NCBI GenBank assembly: GCA_945872805.1
Contig: CAMCBE010000011.1
Coordinates: 1-17,562, forward strand
Length of the DNA: 17,562 bases
Direction of reading: 5' to 3'
Origin: Chitinophaga pinensis
GTDB lineage: Bacteria; Bacteroidota; Bacteroidia; Chitinophagales; Chitinophagaceae
Shown here: positions 17,328-17,562 of the stretch, in pieces
Position numbering within the stretch: position 1 is the first letter of the stretch
How the letters are laid out: each line of letters begins with the position of its first letter
Notes under the pieces: model-generated
Databases searched by the model: none
The model's input: only the letters and a program-made list of their open reading frames with translations
What the model was told of the DNA's origin: nothing
Position numbers and translations under genes: made by a program

Positions 17328-17562
17328 ATGAGCTACCCATATCAAATCAAATCACTAGAGCAATACCGAGAAGACTGGAAAGAAAGCATTGAAAACCCAG
17401 AAGCATTTTGGGGGAATATTGGCCAACATTTTCAATGGAAAAAACCTTGGGAATCGGTCTTGGAATGGAATTTCAAAGAACCTTCTGTAAAATGGTTTAA
17501 CGGAGCACAATTAAATATAACAGAGAATTGCATCGATCGACATTTAACCGATAAAGCAAATC
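17328..17562 (+). CDS. acs: Acetyl-CoA synthetase, N-terminal part (cut by window end)
   Basis: This is the first 78 codons of an AMP-forming acetate-CoA ligase, which turns acetate, ATP and CoA into acetyl-CoA. The protein starts MSYPYQIKSLEQYREDW and runs through NPEAFWGN, FQWKKPWESVLEWNF, KWFNGAQLNITENC and IDRHL, the well-conserved N-terminal cap of acetyl-CoA synthetases (family length about 630-650). The adenylation domain and the acetylated lysine motif lie beyond the window. The ATG at 17328 gives the usual family start. It is divergent from an MHS-type carrier, suggesting linked uptake and activation of a carboxylate. Confidence 0.9.
   Translation, partial: MSYPYQIKSLEQYREDWKESIENPEAFWGNIGQHFQWKKPWESVLEWNFKEPSVKWFNGAQLNITENCIDRHLTDKAN

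Noticed and set aside
17219..17329. A 37-residue N-terminal extension of the MFS protein
   Set aside because: The extension is basic and unlike MHS family starts, overlaps the acs start codon, and would leave no room for divergent promoters; the internal ATG fits better.

Overview
The window looks like ordinary chromosomal DNA of a member of the Bacteroidota, probably a Cytophagia/Chitinophagia-type bacterium. The evidence is low GC (AT-rich throughout by eye), few recognisable Shine-Dalgarno sites, a GldA-type gliding-motility ABC ATPase, a two-gene pabB/pabC folate pair, an LpxH-like phosphatase next to a PF13528-type glycosyltransferase, and an acetyl-CoA synthetase N-terminus typical of the phylum. 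No rRNA, tRNA, CRISPR array, insertion sequence, prophage or integrase gene is visible.

Layout. Minus strand: corA (99-998), a Mg2+/Co2+ channel. Plus strand: a small redox cluster of a Rieske lipoprotein (1193-1603), a four-helix cytochrome b561-like protein (1643-2260) and a YceI-family periplasmic lipid-binding protein (2264-2785), followed by a truncated AlkD-like DNA alkylation repair gene (2842-3084). Still on the plus strand comes a tight polyphosphate/envelope cluster: ppk1 (3171-5270), a short Ppx/GppA exopolyphosphatase whose GTG start lies inside the ppk1 end (5251-6132), an LpxH-like metallophosphatase (about 6221-7081) and a glycosyltransferase (7087-8133).

The strand then switches. 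On the minus strand, in the order of transcription (high to low coordinate): an MHS-type MFS transporter (17218-15683), a two-helix small membrane protein (15672-15430), gldA (15414-14503), enolase (14454-13183) and glycerate 2-kinase (13205-12066, overlapping the enolase end). Then follow pabB (11963-11022), pabC (11038-10433) and a large secreted glycosidase-like protein (10363-8162). At the right edge, acetyl-CoA synthetase (17328 onward, cut by the window) is divergent from the MFS gene.

Functional logic. The ppk1-ppx pair makes and breaks polyphosphate. Glycerate 2-kinase yields 2-phosphoglycerate, the substrate of the enolase encoded just before it. PabB and PabC supply p-aminobenzoate for folate. 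The MFS transporter plus small partner opposite acs suggests uptake and activation of a small carboxylate, though the substrate cannot be read from sequence. The least explained parts are the Rieske/b561/YceI module, the LpxH-like/glycosyltransferase pair downstream of polyphosphate genes, the orphan glycosidase, and the large extracytoplasmic insert in the MFS protein. I did not find a clearly new defence or mobile system. No stretch longer than 300 bases lacks a gene; the largest gap is 999-1192.
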